A stretch of 58,918 bases of DNA from Streptomyces sp. A012304 (GCF_026008495.1 NZ_BQUN01000039.1:1-58918); one strand, 5' to 3'; counted from the first letter of the stretch, positions 8,181 to 16,810 are shown. The notes: generated by a model not told the origin, from the letters alone. Made by a program: numbers and translations.

Positions 8181-11100
8181 TCATCCGCGGCCGATGAAGT
8201 CGGGTGGCTGGAGGCTGCGGGGCACGACGAGGACCCTCGCGGTGAGCGGGTCGTATCCGGGTCCTGTGGCGCGGAGCAGCCGTGGTCCGGTCCGGTCCTT
8301 GCGCAGGACGAGGACCTGGGTGCGGAACGTCCCGTCGGCGCCCACCCTCACCGGAACCGTCGCGGCGGTGATGCCCTGGCTCCACGTCAGTCGCACGACG
8401 GTTCCGGCCGGGAAGTCGCGGCCCTCGGCGAGGACGACGTCGCCGAGCCGGGCGACGACGGGCCCGACGGTCAACACGGGTTTGAGGACGCGGAGCCGGA
8501 CCGTGTCGGTGTTGTTGGCGGTGCGCGGGTCGGTCGGCGTGCCGGCGACCCGGGCCGTCACGGTGCCGCTGACGGCCTTGTCGTACGACAGCCGGGTGGT
8601 GACCTGGATCCGGCCGCCGGCGGGCAGGGTGCAGGGGCGGGCGGCGGTGCAGCGGTCCTGGGCGCTCACCACGGTGACGGGCACGGGTGTCCCGGCGGTC
8701 AGGACGACGTTCTTGGCGGCGTCCGGTCCGGCGTTGGTGAGGGTGTACGTCACCGTGACGGTCCCGCCGGTGAAGGCGGGCTGCGGGCCGGCGGCGGCGG
8801 TCACGGCGAGGTCGGCGGAGGGCGCCACCGGCACGGGCGGGATCAGCACGACGGTGACGACGGCCGTGTCGGTACCGGTGTTGCCCGCCTTGTCGGTCGC
8901 CCTGCACGTCACGGTGGTCTTCCCGATCGGGAAGGTGGAACCGGAGGGCGGGACGCAGGTGGCGGGGAGGACGCCGTCGACGATGTCCCGGGCGGTGGCG
9001 ATGTACCCGACGGGTGCGCCGTCCCGGCTGAGGGTCCGTACGGTCCGGTCGTCCACCTGGACGACGGGCTTGCCGTCGTCGACGACGGTGAGGACGGCGG
9101 TGTCGGTACCGGTGTTGCCCGCCTTGTCGGTCGCCGTGCACGTCACGGTGGTCTTCCCGATCGGGAAGGTGGAACCGGACACCGGCGTGCAGGTGACGGC
9201 CAGGGGTCCGTCGACGATGTCCTGGGCCGTGGCGGTGTACTCGATGACGGCGCCGGCGGGGCCGGTGGCCCGCTCGGTGCGGTCGTCCACGGTGACCACG
9301 GGCGCGGTCGTGTCGACCACCGTGATCACGGCGGTGTCCTCGCCGGTGTTCTCGTGCGCGTCCGTCGCCGTGCAGGTCACGGTGGTCTCCCCGAGCGGGA
9401 AGGTGGAGCCGGGGGGCGGTGCGCAGGTGACGTTCGTCGGTCCGTCCACGGTGTCGACCGCGGTGGCGACGTAGTCCACGGCCGCGCCGTCGGGACCGGT
9501 GGCCTCCACCGTCAGGTCGTCGACGGTCACGACGGGCGGGGTCGTGTCGACGACGGTGATGACGGCGGTGTCCGTGCCGGTGTTCTCGCGGGAGTCGGTC
9601 GCCGTGCAGGTCACCGTCGTCCCGCCGATCGGGAACACCGAACCCGACGGCGGCTCGCAGGTGACCGGCACCGTCCCGTCGACCGTGTCCCGCGCCGACG
9701 CGGGGTATTCCACGACCGCGCCTGCGGGGCCGGTCGCCTCCGCGGTGCGGTCCTCGACGGTGACGACGGGGCCGGTCGAGTCGGTCACCGTGAACTCGGC
9801 CGTGTCCTTCCCGATGTTGCCCGCCTTGTCGGTCGCCGTGCAGGTGACGGTGGTCTTCCCGATCGGGAACGTCGAGCCGGGGGGCGGATCGCACACCACC
9901 TGGACGTCGCCGTCCACGAGGTCCGTGGCCGTGGCGGGATACGTGATCACGGCGCCGGCGGGACCGGTCGCCTCGACGGTGCGGTCGTCGACGCTCACCA
10001 CCGGCGCGGTGGTGTCGACGACGGTGACCACGGCCGTGTCGCGCCCGGTGTTGCCCGCCTTGTCGGTCGCCGTGCAGGTGACCGTCGTCCGCCCGATGGG
10101 AAAACGCGTCCCGGACGGCGGCTCGCACGACACCGGCACCTCGCCGTCGACGTTGTCGCGCGCGCCGGCCGGGTAGTCGACGACCGCGCCGTCCGGGCCG
10201 GCGGCTTCCACCGTACGGTCGTCGACGGTCACCGACGGGGCGGTCACGTCGTTGACGGTGATGCGGATCTGCTGCCGGTAGGCCGGTTCGGCTGTCGGAC
10301 CGAGGGCGAACTGGACCGTGCAGGCCAGCGTCGAGCCCTGCGGTGCGTCCGGGGACACCGTGATCACCTCGCTGAAGGAGGCGGTCTGGCCGCTGGTCAC
10401 CTGGAGGCTGGGCGGAGAGAGGGAGACGCCCAGCGAGCTGTCGCAGTCGACGAGCTGGTGGCTGACGGTGACGGGCAGGTTCGTCAGGCCCTGGACGATG
10501 GCGTTCGACACCTGACCCGGGTTGATGCCCTGGAGATACGTACCGCCGGTGGACCGGGTGACAAGGGTGGCCTGGCCGTTCTCGTAGTCGCCGTCGCTGG
10601 GCCGCTGGCCGTCGAGTCCGTCGCTGGAGCTGGTCACGTCGACGGCGAGCACCTTCACACCGCGGTTCTGGAGCGTTCTGACGACGTCGGCGAACCGGTG
10701 CCCCGCGCTGGGGTCGTGGGTGGAGGCGTCACCGACCAGGACGACGATGGGGCTGGCGCCGTCCCGGAAGGTGTTCCGGCCGCCGACCCCGGTCGCCACC
10801 TCGTGGAGCGCGTTGCCCCAGTCCTCCGGCGTGTCGCCGCCGCCGGAGGCGGTCAGGGCGTTCACGCCGCGCTGGATGGCGCTCCGGTCTGCGGTGAACG
10901 CCTGGTGCAGGAAGAAGAGCCGGCTTCCACCGGCGTCCCTCGCGTCGCCGTAGCTGGCGACGGCGAACCGGGACTCCTGCTGCGCCTCGAAGACCTGGCT
11001 GACGATCGTGGGCAGGTTGTTCTTCACGTTGGTGATGGCACCGCTCATGCTGCCGGTGTTGTCCACCAGCAGGACGACATCCGGCTTGGGCGGCACCACC

Positions 11101-11405
11101 GGAGTCCGCACCTGCTTGGCGACGGTGATCGAGGCACCGGGGTTCAGCGACTGCTCCACCAGCGACGGCGTGACCGGGGACACCGGGACCGAGGCGTCCG
11201 CGGCCGAGGAAGGCGTGTCCGCGGACGCGGTGTCAGGTGATGTCGTGTCAGCGGACGCGGTGTCAGGGAACGGCGTGTCGGGGGACGGCGAGGAGGACGA
11301 AGCCGCCGTCCGGGCCCGCGGCGCCGTGTCCGAGACTCCGGCCCCTACCGCGCCGAGCGCGAGGACCGAGGCCATCAGGCCCGCCCGCAGTCGGAACAAC
11401 CGCAC
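8181..11405 (-). CDS. secreted VWA protein with six HYR repeats and a DUF11 domain
   Basis: 1074 residues from the GTG at 11403-11405, chosen because GGGAGGGG lies 5-7 bases ahead and the protein then opens with VRLFRLRAGL plus a hydrophobic export signal. An acidic (P/A)DT-rich linker follows, then a von Willebrand A domain with MIDAS motif DNTGSMS at ~115-121. Residues ~388-855 are six tandem 78-residue HYR (immunoglobulin-like) repeats, each with ...FPIGKTTVTCTATDKAGN..., then a DUF11 domain (DLAVTAAAGPQPAF...) and a beta-rich tail. No sortase motif or membrane anchor is seen at the end. A long extracellular adhesin-like rod with metal-dependent ligand binding is likely. Its place at the head of the DUF4255-ATPase-HNH run is unusual and suggests a link to the injection system. 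Confidence 0.85.
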   Translation of the reverse strand: MRLFRLRAGLMASVLALGAVGAGVSDTAPRARTAASSSSPSPDTPFPDTASADTTSPDTASADTPSSAADASVPVSPVTPSLVEQSLNPGASITVAKQVRTPVVPPKPDVVLLVDNTGSMSGAITNVKNNLPTIVSQVFEAQQESRFAVASYGDARDAGGSRLFFLHQAFTADRSAIQRGVNALTASGGGDTPEDWGNALHEVATGVGGRNTFRDGASPIVVLVGDASTHDPSAGHRFADVVRTLQNRGVKVLAVDVTSSSDGLDGQRPSDGDYENGQATLVTRSTGGTYLQGINPGQVSNAIVQGLTNLPVTVSHQLVDCDSSLGVSLSPPSLQVTSGQTASFSEVITVSPDAPQGSTLACTVQFALGPTAEPAYRQQIRITVNDVTAPSVTVDDRTVEAAGPDGAVVDYPAGARDNVDGEVPVSCEPPSGTRFPIGRTTVTCTATDKAGNTGRDTAVVTVVDTTAPVVSVDDRTVEATGPAGAVITYPATATDLVDGDVQVVCDPPPGSTFPIGKTTVTCTATDKAGNIGKDTAEFTVTDSTGPVVTVEDRTAEATGPAGAVVEYPASARDTVDGTVPVTCEPPSGSVFPIGGTTVTCTATDSRENTGTDTAVITVVDTTPPVVTVDDLTVEATGPDGAAVDYVATAVDTVDGPTNVTCAPPPGSTFPLGETTVTCTATDAHENTGEDTAVITVVDTTAPVVTVDDRTERATGPAGAVIEYTATAQDIVDGPLAVTCTPVSGSTFPIGKTTVTCTATDKAGNTGTDTAVLTVVDDGKPVVQVDDRTVRTLSRDGAPVGYIATARDIVDGVLPATCVPPSGSTFPIGKTTVTCRATDKAGNTGTDTAVVTVVLIPPVPVAPSADLAVTAAAGPQPAFTGGTVTVTYTLTNAGPDAAKNVVLTAGTPVPVTVVSAQDRCTAARPCTLPAGGRIQVTTRLSYDKAVSGTVTARVAGTPTDPRTANNTDTVRLRVLKPVLTVGPVVARLGDVVLAEGRDFPAGTVVRLTWSQGITAATVPVRVGADGTFRTQVLVLRKDRTGPRLLRATGPGYDPLTARVLVVPRSLQPPDFIGRG
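8841..10244 (-). repeat. six tandem 234-base HYR-coding units
   Basis: Six units of 78 codons lie head to tail inside the VWA gene. Stretches such as the one coding GKTTVTCTATDKAGN are almost identical between units 2, 5 and 6, so copy number could change by recombination. Confidence 0.85.
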
Positions 11406-11558
11406 GACATCCCCTCCCAGATCGGCGTCGCCCAACCGTCCCCGGCACCGCTCCCGGACGGAGCGGTGCAGGGGACACGCCTCGGGGAAGAGCCGTCTGC
11501 CCCTCCGGGCAATCCGCCTCTCCCCACCGAGGCGGCCGCCCTTCGGACCGGTCCCCCT

Positions 11559-12182
11559 TCAGATCAGCCCCTGCCGGAGCGCGTAGGCGACGACATGGGA
11601 GCGGTTGCGCAGGTGCAGCCGGGTGACGAGGTCGTGCAGGATGTTCTTGATGGTGCGCTCGGAGTACGCGAGCTTCGAGGCGATGTCCCCGGTGTCGTAC
11701 CCTTCGGCGACGAGTCGGACGACCTCGATCTCCCGGTCGGTGAGCCCGCTGAAGTTCAGGCCGCGCGGCGCCAGTACCTGGCTCTGCAACTGGCCGACCT
11801 GCTCCAGCAAGCGGCCCAGCAGGTCCGCCGGAACGCTTCCCTCTCCCCTGGCCACCGCGTTGATCACCTGTACCAGCCGCTCGGGCGTCGCCTCGGACCG
11901 GCGCAGGACGCCCGCCACCCCGCACTCCGCGGCACCGACCAGTTGCTGGTCGTCGATGCGGGTGGCGATCAGCGCCACCCGGGCCTCCGTCGTCCGCCGG
12001 ATGTGGCGCAGGGTCCGCAGCGACTCCTCGTCTATGGTGTCCACGACGACCACCATCACGGCGGCGGCCGGCTCCTCCCCCTCTTCCTGGAGCCGGATCT
12101 CCGGCCGGGGCCGCAGCTGCGTGGCCACCCCCGCTCTCGAGATCGGGTCATCCGCGCGCAGGCACACAACTATCCGGTCCAC
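11559..12182 (-). CDS. LuxR-type (NarL/FixJ) regulator with degenerate receiver
   Basis: 207 residues from the GTG at 12180-12182, preferred over the ATG at 12207-12209 because GGGGGGAG stands 5 bases ahead of it. The N-terminal ~125 residues look like a response-regulator receiver, but the N-terminal acidic pair is reduced, the phosphorylation-site loop reads VVVVDTIDEE without the usual MP, and the conserved lysine is an arginine (GVAGVLRRSEA). The C-terminal domain is a clear LuxR helix-turn-helix (LTDREIEVVRLVAEGYDTGDIASKL...TIKNILHDLVTRLHLRNRSHVV). No histidine kinase is adjacent. Position upstream of the injection-system genes makes it a candidate for their regulator, probably phosphorylation-independent. 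Confidence 0.85.
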   Translation of the reverse strand: MDRIVVCLRADDPISRAGVATQLRPRPEIRLQEEGEEPAAAVMVVVVDTIDEESLRTLRHIRRTTEARVALIATRIDDQQLVGAAECGVAGVLRRSEATPERLVQVINAVARGEGSVPADLLGRLLEQVGQLQSQVLAPRGLNFSGLTDREIEVVRLVAEGYDTGDIASKLAYSERTIKNILHDLVTRLHLRNRSHVVAYALRQGLI

Positions 12183-12342
12183 ACCAGTCTCCCCCCTGGT
12201 CGAGCGCATCGCGGCGCGTCGAGCAGTATGCGGCAGGCGACTCCACGCAAAGTCAACAAGGCGTCAATGGGCACCTCAGCTTCCCGAAAGTCTTCCTGTG
12301 AGGCCCCTGCCGGACACCGCCGACGACCTTATGGTGCCGATC

Positions 12343-13767
12343 ATGACAACTGCGGCGAGCCTGGACACGACCGCTGTGACCGCCGAGCCTGGTGGGCGGA
12401 CCGACGTCCCCCTTCAGATACGCAACTCCGGCAGCACGGTGGAGGAGTATCGCTTCGAGGTCGTGGGCCCGGCAGCGGCCTGGGCGACCGTCGAACCGAC
12501 GAGCCTTTCGCTTTATCCGGACAGTACGGGCACCGCGGTCCTCACGCTGAGCCCGCCCCGAAGCTCGGAGGTGCCGGCCGGGGACGTCCCGTTCGGGGTG
12601 CGGGTGGTGCCCACCAGCGCCCCCGACACGGCGGTGGTCCCCGAGGGCGTCGTCACGGTCCTGCCGTTCGCCGAGATCACCGGGGAGCTGGTGCCCCGTG
12701 GGTTCGACGGCGCCTGGCGCGGCCGTACGGACGTGGCCGTCGACAACCGCGGCAACATCCCGATGACGGTGCAGCTGGCGGCCCAGAGCGACAGCTCCCG
12801 GGTGCGGCTGGGCTTCGCCCGGGAGACCGTCGAGCTGGCTCCGGGTGCGGCCGAGTTGTCGCGGCTCACCGCGCGTCCGGCGCGGCGGCTGTGGCGCGGC
12901 GCCCCCGTCGTGCACCCGTTCCAGGTGGTGGCGATGCCCACGGGGGACGTGCCGCACGAGTCGGTCCTCCTGGACGGCACCTACCAGCAGGACGCGATAC
13001 TGCCGCGCTGGCTGCCGCGGGCCCTGGCGGCGGTGGTGGCGATGGCGGTGGTCCTGGCCATCCTGTGGTTCGCCATGCTGCGCCCGGTGGTGCGGTCGGC
13101 GGCGCGGGAGGAGTCCAAGAAGCAGGTGGCCGCCGTGCTGTCGCCCAGCCCCAGCGCGTCCGCCGCCGCGGGCGGCGCCGGCTCGTCCGGAGCGTCGGCG
13201 GGCTCCGCCGGATCGGGGCAGGATCCGGCGGGTGGTGGTGCGCCCGGCTCCGGTACCGCGGCGGGATCGACGGGCGGAGGCACCGGCGGGGGTGGGAGCA
13301 CGGGCGCAGGCACCGGCGGCGCGGGCACGGGAGGAAGCGGCGGCGGTGGCACGGGAGTGAGCGCCGGCGGGGGTGCGGGCGACCCGCGCAGCGCTCAGGC
13401 CGAGGTCAAGGACTCGGTGGGCGGCGAACCGACGTCCGGCACGGTGTACCGCGTCCCGGCCGGTCAGGTGTTCGACCTGACGGACCTCGTGGTGCAGAAC
13501 CCGCAGGGCGACTCCGGCACCGTCGTCATCGCCGCCGGCAGCCGGACCCTGCTGAGGCTCGCGCTGCAGAACTTCCGTGACCAGGACTACCACTTCGTCA
13601 CCCCGATCGTGGTGCCCGCCGGGGGGCAGATCACCATGACGGTGACGTGCAGCGCGGTGGGGCGGCCCGTGGGCGGTCCGGCGCCAGCCCAGTGCGACGG
13701 GTCGGTGCTGGTCGGCGGGACGCTGCGGCAGGCGCCCAGCGTGAGCCCCTCCCCCTCCGCGGCCTGA
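12343..13767 (+). CDS. membrane-anchored 'hydrolytic protein' of the eCIS neighbourhood
   Basis: 474 residues starting at the ATG at 12343; an ATG at 12331 is also possible and neither has a strong ribosome site. Residues ~1-220 form two beta-sandwich segments with motifs such as RTDVPLQIRNSGSTVEEYRFEV and RTDVAVDNRGNIPMTVQL, like COG1470-type predicted membrane proteins. A single membrane helix (ALAAVVAMAVVLAILWFAML) spans ~225-245, followed by a Gly/Ser/Ala low-complexity linker and a C-terminal beta domain (~350-465). Proteins of this layout, annotated as hydrolytic, are common beside Streptomyces injection-system genes; no catalytic motif is visible. Divergent from the LuxR gene, with which it shares a ~160-base promoter region. 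Confidence 0.75.
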   Translation: MTTAASLDTTAVTAEPGGRTDVPLQIRNSGSTVEEYRFEVVGPAAAWATVEPTSLSLYPDSTGTAVLTLSPPRSSEVPAGDVPFGVRVVPTSAPDTAVVPEGVVTVLPFAEITGELVPRGFDGAWRGRTDVAVDNRGNIPMTVQLAAQSDSSRVRLGFARETVELAPGAAELSRLTARPARRLWRGAPVVHPFQVVAMPTGDVPHESVLLDGTYQQDAILPRWLPRALAAVVAMAVVLAILWFAMLRPVVRSAAREESKKQVAAVLSPSPSASAAAGGAGSSGASAGSAGSGQDPAGGGAPGSGTAAGSTGGGTGGGGSTGAGTGGAGTGGSGGGGTGVSAGGGAGDPRSAQAEVKDSVGGEPTSGTVYRVPAGQVFDLTDLVVQNPQGDSGTVVIAAGSRTLLRLALQNFRDQDYHFVTPIVVPAGGQITMTVTCSAVGRPVGGPAPAQCDGSVLVGGTLRQAPSVSPSPSAA

Positions 13768-13841
13768 CCCGGCCGACGGGAGCGGGGCCTGCCGGTCAGG
13801 CGTTCGGGCGAGCGGGACGGAAGCCGTCAGGGACGGTGAGC

Positions 13842-13879
13842 GGGTACGGCCCCCGGGCACGAGCCCGGGGGCCGTACCC
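13842..13879. terminator. bidirectional terminator hairpin
   Basis: Perfect 17-base inverted repeat (GGGTACGGCCCCCGGGC at 13842-13858 and its complement at 13863-13879) with a 4-base loop, between two convergent genes. Confidence 0.85.
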
Positions 13880-13880
13880 G

Positions 13881-14714
13881 TCATGCGTCGCCCGGCTCCT
13901 CCTGCTGCTCGTCCTCCTGCTCGGCGCGCTGCACGAACAGCCCTTGCACGTCGGCGGGCTCCTCGTCCTCCTGCTCGGCCCGCTGCACGAACAGCCCCTG
14001 CACGTCGGCGGGTTCCTCGCCCTCCTGCTCGGACTGCCGTTGGGCCGCTACGGACGGCCCGGAGGCGGCCGCCGCCCCCTCCGCGGTCTGTGCGGCCGGG
14101 GCCGGGGCGGACATCACACGTTCGGCGTTCGCGCTGGCCTCCCGCTCGTACCGGTCCGAGGGGTCGCTGACCCGGATGCCCCCGGGTGCCTCGGTCCCGT
14201 CGACCGGGCCGCTGCGCTGCTGGATCACGTGGGTCAGTTCATGGGCGATCGTCGTGCGCCCGGCATGGGACGACGGGTCGTAGGCGTCCCGCTGGAAGAC
14301 GACGTTGTTGCCGACGGTGTAGGCGTGCGCTCCGACGGACTTCGCGGACTCGTGCGCCGCGTCGCCCGTGTGCACCCGCACGTCGGAGAAGTCCGCGCCG
14401 AGCCTTGCCTCCATGTCGGAGCGGACATCGGCGCCGAGTGCCTGCCCGGAGCCGGACCCGATGACGTCGTGCACGGGCGAGCGCTGCGGCGAGGGGGTCG
14501 CGGGGGTCTCATCGTCCTGCTCCCGTTGCAGCATGGCGCCCACCGCGCTGTTGCCGACGGCGCGCTGCAGCGTGCCCATGCCGGAGGGGCCCAGAACATC
14601 GGGGCGACCCGCGGCTGCCGCCTTGAACAGCCGTGAGTCGTCGCTCTGGGGCTGCCTGTGGCCGGCTTGTTGGTGGTCGTGATCGTGCTCGTGGTCGTGT
14701 ACGTGGTCGGGCAT
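13881..14714 (-). CDS. DUF4157 protein with HExxH-type motif, His-rich head
   Basis: 277 residues, ATG at 14712-14714 with AGGGAGCGAGG just ahead. Residues 3-20 are a His/Asp-rich head (HVHDHEHDHDHQQAGH), a possible metal site. Residues ~48-62 hold the eCIS leader motif LQRAVGNSAVGAML. Residues ~80-165 are a DUF4157 domain with the putative zinc-peptidase motif IAHELTHVIQQ. Residues ~232-270 contain two copies of an 18-residue EEPADVQGLFVQRAEQED unit. DUF4157 proteins are eCIS cargo or processing components in many bacteria; whether this one is an active peptidase is not shown by the sequence. The convergent terminator isolates it from the neighbouring membrane protein. Confidence 0.85.
   Translation of the reverse strand: MPDHVHDHEHDHDHQQAGHRQPQSDDSRLFKAAAAGRPDVLGPSGMGTLQRAVGNSAVGAMLQREQDDETPATPSPQRSPVHDVIGSGSGQALGADVRSDMEARLGADFSDVRVHTGDAAHESAKSVGAHAYTVGNNVVFQRDAYDPSSHAGRTTIAHELTHVIQQRSGPVDGTEAPGGIRVSDPSDRYEREASANAERVMSAPAPAAQTAEGAAAASGPSVAAQRQSEQEGEEPADVQGLFVQRAEQEDEEPADVQGLFVQRAEQEDEQQEEPGDA
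13911..14018 (-). repeat. two 54-base tandem units in the DUF4157 gene
   Basis: Units 13911-13964 and 13965-14018 differ at only a few bases and code for the 18-residue acidic repeat containing VQGLFVQR. Confidence 0.85.
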
Positions 14715-14862
14715 CCTCGCTCCCTGGGACGTCCAGCGGCAGACCTCTTCGACCCTGACACTGCCTCAGTGCGCCCGCCCGGTACAGGCGTGCGGCTGCT
14801 CACGCGAGTGCAGCCACCGCTGCCCGATGAGGCAGACGCCGCCCCCGGGCGGGTTCGACCGG

Positions 14863-15255
14863 TCAGTTCTCCTGGAGCACGGAGAGGACGTTCCCGGCGG
14901 GGTCGGTGAACCAGCCGATCGCCGCGGGGCCGCCGTCGCCGACCCGCACGACGCCCCTCTCGTCGTGGTCGAAGCCGGGGTAGCGCTCAAGGGTCACGCC
15001 ACGCCGCTCCAGTTCGTCGACGGCTGCCTCGATGTCCGCCACGGGGAAGTTGAGAATCGTGAACGTCGCGGGGGTGTGCGACTCCTTGGGATAGACGAAG
15101 ACCTGCGTGCCGCTGCCGAGCTTGAGGGTCAGCATCCGCATGTCCCCCTGCCCGGACTCCTCCACCGGCAGGCCGAGCGTCTCCCCGTAGAACCGGCGGG
15201 CCTCGCCGAGGTCGTCGACCGAGAAGCCGCTGAACGCCTGCGATTCTCCGAACAT
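14863..15255 (-). CDS. VOC-fold (glyoxalase/bleomycin-resistance) protein
   Basis: 130 residues from the ATG at 15253-15255, preceded by AAGGAGA at good spacing; the longer frame upstream lacks a start signal. Two beta-alpha-beta-beta-beta units are visible: FSVDDLGEARRFYGETLGL, then LNFPVADIEAAVDELERRGV and a closing GWFTDPAGNVLSVLQ. These are usual for single-domain VOC proteins, which act as dimers on small molecules with a metal ion or simply bind them. The substrate cannot be deduced and no partner gene is adjacent. Confidence 0.85.
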   Translation of the reverse strand: MFGESQAFSGFSVDDLGEARRFYGETLGLPVEESGQGDMRMLTLKLGSGTQVFVYPKESHTPATFTILNFPVADIEAAVDELERRGVTLERYPGFDHDERGVVRVGDGGPAAIGWFTDPAGNVLSVLQEN

Positions 15256-15348
15256 TCCGTGTGTCTCCTTCGCGGTGAGCCGTCCTGACACCTCAGGGCA
15301 CATCACGGGCGCCACGGCCGGACGCACGCCACGCGGGGCGACGCCCGG

Positions 15349-15510
15349 ATGGTCGCGGGCCCTTCACCCATCGAGGAGTTCCTCGGAGCGGCCACGACGG
15401 CGCGGTGCGGCACCTCGGGTGGTGTCCCCGCCGCCGCCCCCCCGAAGGCGGCGCGGCTGGCCCGCAGTCATGTCGAGGACTTCGAGCGGGCCGTCCGCGA
15501 GGCCATCTGA
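15349..15510 (+). pseudogene. possible fragment of a cyclodeaminase-like gene
   Basis: A 53-codon frame starting at ATG 15349 reads SPIEEFLGAATTARCGTSGG and ends HVEDFERAVREAI. The opening recalls the IEEFL..VAARTPAPGGG start of formiminotransferase-cyclodeaminase-type proteins, without the rest of that fold. It may be a decayed remnant or chance. Confidence 0.25.
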
Positions 15511-15824
15511 CACCACGCCGCGGGGCCTCAGCGCGTGACCCCGGGGTGGCCGCTCCCGCACCGGGACGACCGCCACGGCGGCCCCGGGCTCCGCCACCTG
15601 TGCGGCCCTGTGAGCACGGTCGGCATCCCGGGACACGGCATTCTCTCCTCGAAATGAAATGAGACAAAAAGGGACGCGGATATCCACGGAATATCGCGCG
15701 CATCGCTCTGTCGCACCGTAAGGCGCCCCCGGGGATCCCGGTAGCGAGTCATGGTGAATGCGGATATGACCAGTGGCCCTGACCAGGCAAGGAGCGGGGC
15801 GTTTCCGGACCCGCCCCGGCAGGA

Positions 15825-15839
15825 ATCCCCGTCGGGGAT
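15825..15839. promoter_or_regulatory. short palindrome upstream of GNAT gene
   Basis: ATCCCC-GTC-GGGGAT, perfect 6-base arms, 46 bases before the GNAT start codon; a possible operator. Confidence 0.3.
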
Positions 15840-15885
15840 ATGGTGTATCCCGAAATCGTATCGGCAATCCGGAAGGGCACAGACA

Positions 15886-16590
15886 ATGCGGAGCGAGGAC
15901 ACCGCCGTACTCGACGACCCGGTGGGCGAGTCACTGCGCGGCCACCACGCGGACCTCGCGCGCCGGGTCGGCCGTGCCGCGACCTACCTGCCGGACGTCG
16001 CGACCTTCTCGGCCGTGTCCCCCGCCGCGGACTCGACGGACTGGGCCGACCTCGCCCGGCTGCTCGGCCGAGGCGAATTCGCCGACATGTTCAGCTGCCG
16101 GGCGACCCCGCCACCGGACTGGGAGCCGGTTTTCGTCCTCGAAGGCCGGCAGATGATCTGGCCCGGCAGCGACCGATCCGGTCAAACCCGTACCGCGAGC
16201 GACGCCGAGGTGGTCGAACTGGGTGCGGCCGACGCGCCCGAGATGCTCGACCTCGCGGCGCGGACCCAGCCGGGGCCGTTCTGGCCGCGCACCCACACAC
16301 TCGGCACCTACCTCGGCATCCGTGACAACGGCCGGCTGGTGGCCATGGCGGGCGAACGGCTCAGGCCACCGGGATGGACCGAGATCAGCGCCGTCTGCAC
16401 GGCACCCGAGGCACGCGGGCGAGGCCACGCCGCCCGCCTGGTGAGCGCGGTCGCCGCACGGATACTGGCCCGGAACGAACGGCCCTTCCTGCACGTGGCC
16501 GAGGCGAACACCGCCGCGATCGCGCTCTACGAACGGCTCGGCTTCGAAAGCCGCACACACGTGACCTTCCGCGGGTTCCGGACGCCTTGA
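15886..16590 (+). CDS. GNAT-family N-acetyltransferase (FR47-like)
   Basis: 234 residues from ATG 15886 (GGAAGGG about 8 bases ahead). The acetyl-CoA-binding core is in the last third: TEISAVCTAPEARGRGHAARLVSAV carries the R/Q-x-x-G-x-G/A motif, followed by PFLHVAEANTAAIALYERLGF typical of the FR47 subgroup. The N-terminal ~120 residues are a family-specific lead domain. The substrate is unknown. It ends next to a short run of imperfect GGTACGGCTCC-type repeats (16590-16665) and the gene remains beyond. Confidence 0.85.
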   Translation: MRSEDTAVLDDPVGESLRGHHADLARRVGRAATYLPDVATFSAVSPAADSTDWADLARLLGRGEFADMFSCRATPPPDWEPVFVLEGRQMIWPGSDRSGQTRTASDAEVVELGAADAPEMLDLAARTQPGPFWPRTHTLGTYLGIRDNGRLVAMAGERLRPPGWTEISAVCTAPEARGRGHAARLVSAVAARILARNERPFLHVAEANTAAIALYERLGFESRTHVTFRGFRTP

Positions 16591-16660
16591 GCGGTACGGA
16601 TCCCGTGAGCGGCGCGGCTCCGGACGCCGTGACCGGTACGGCTCCCGCGGCCGGTACGGC

Positions 16661-16810
16661 TCACGGCGCATAGCCCCGCAGGAGGACCGCGACCGTGTCG
16701 TCCAGGCTCTGCCCGATCCGGTCGGCGGTGATCGCGCCACTCACCATGAGCGTGACGAAACCCTGCAACGCGGCGGTGAGCGGCACCGCGACACGCTCGA
16801 CCGAGCCCGC
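16661..16810 (-). pseudogene. C-terminal remnant of a TetR-family regulator
   Basis: The minus strand ends in VPLTAALQGFVTLMVSGAIT, DRIGQSLDDTVAVLLRGYAP and a stop at 16661, which is the ligand-domain end of a TetR repressor. Nothing of the helix-turn-helix half remains: upstream of ~16810 the sequence belongs to the plus-strand xdhC remnant. The two appear to have been divergent neighbours whose 5' halves were removed together. Confidence 0.6.

Larger units (their letters stand above)
15256..15885. other. 630-base stretch without a confident gene
   Basis: Contains a possible gene fragment (15349-15510), an AT-richer segment around 15640-15700 unlike the rest of the window, and a palindrome before the GNAT gene. 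A minus-strand frame from a GTG near 15633 with GAGGAGA ahead codes an Arg/Pro/Val-rich peptide that I could not support as a gene. Confidence 0.5.

Noticed and set aside
8031..11240. 1069-codon plus-strand frame opposite the VWA-HYR gene
   Set aside because: Repetitive Gly/Asp/Arg/His shadow of the HYR repeats; the minus strand has signal peptide, VWA and HYR domains.
15364..15867. Minus-strand frame in the 15.3-15.9 kb gap
   Set aside because: One GTG has a fair ribosome site, but the product has no recognisable fold and it overlaps a possible remnant on the other strand; not enough to call a gene.
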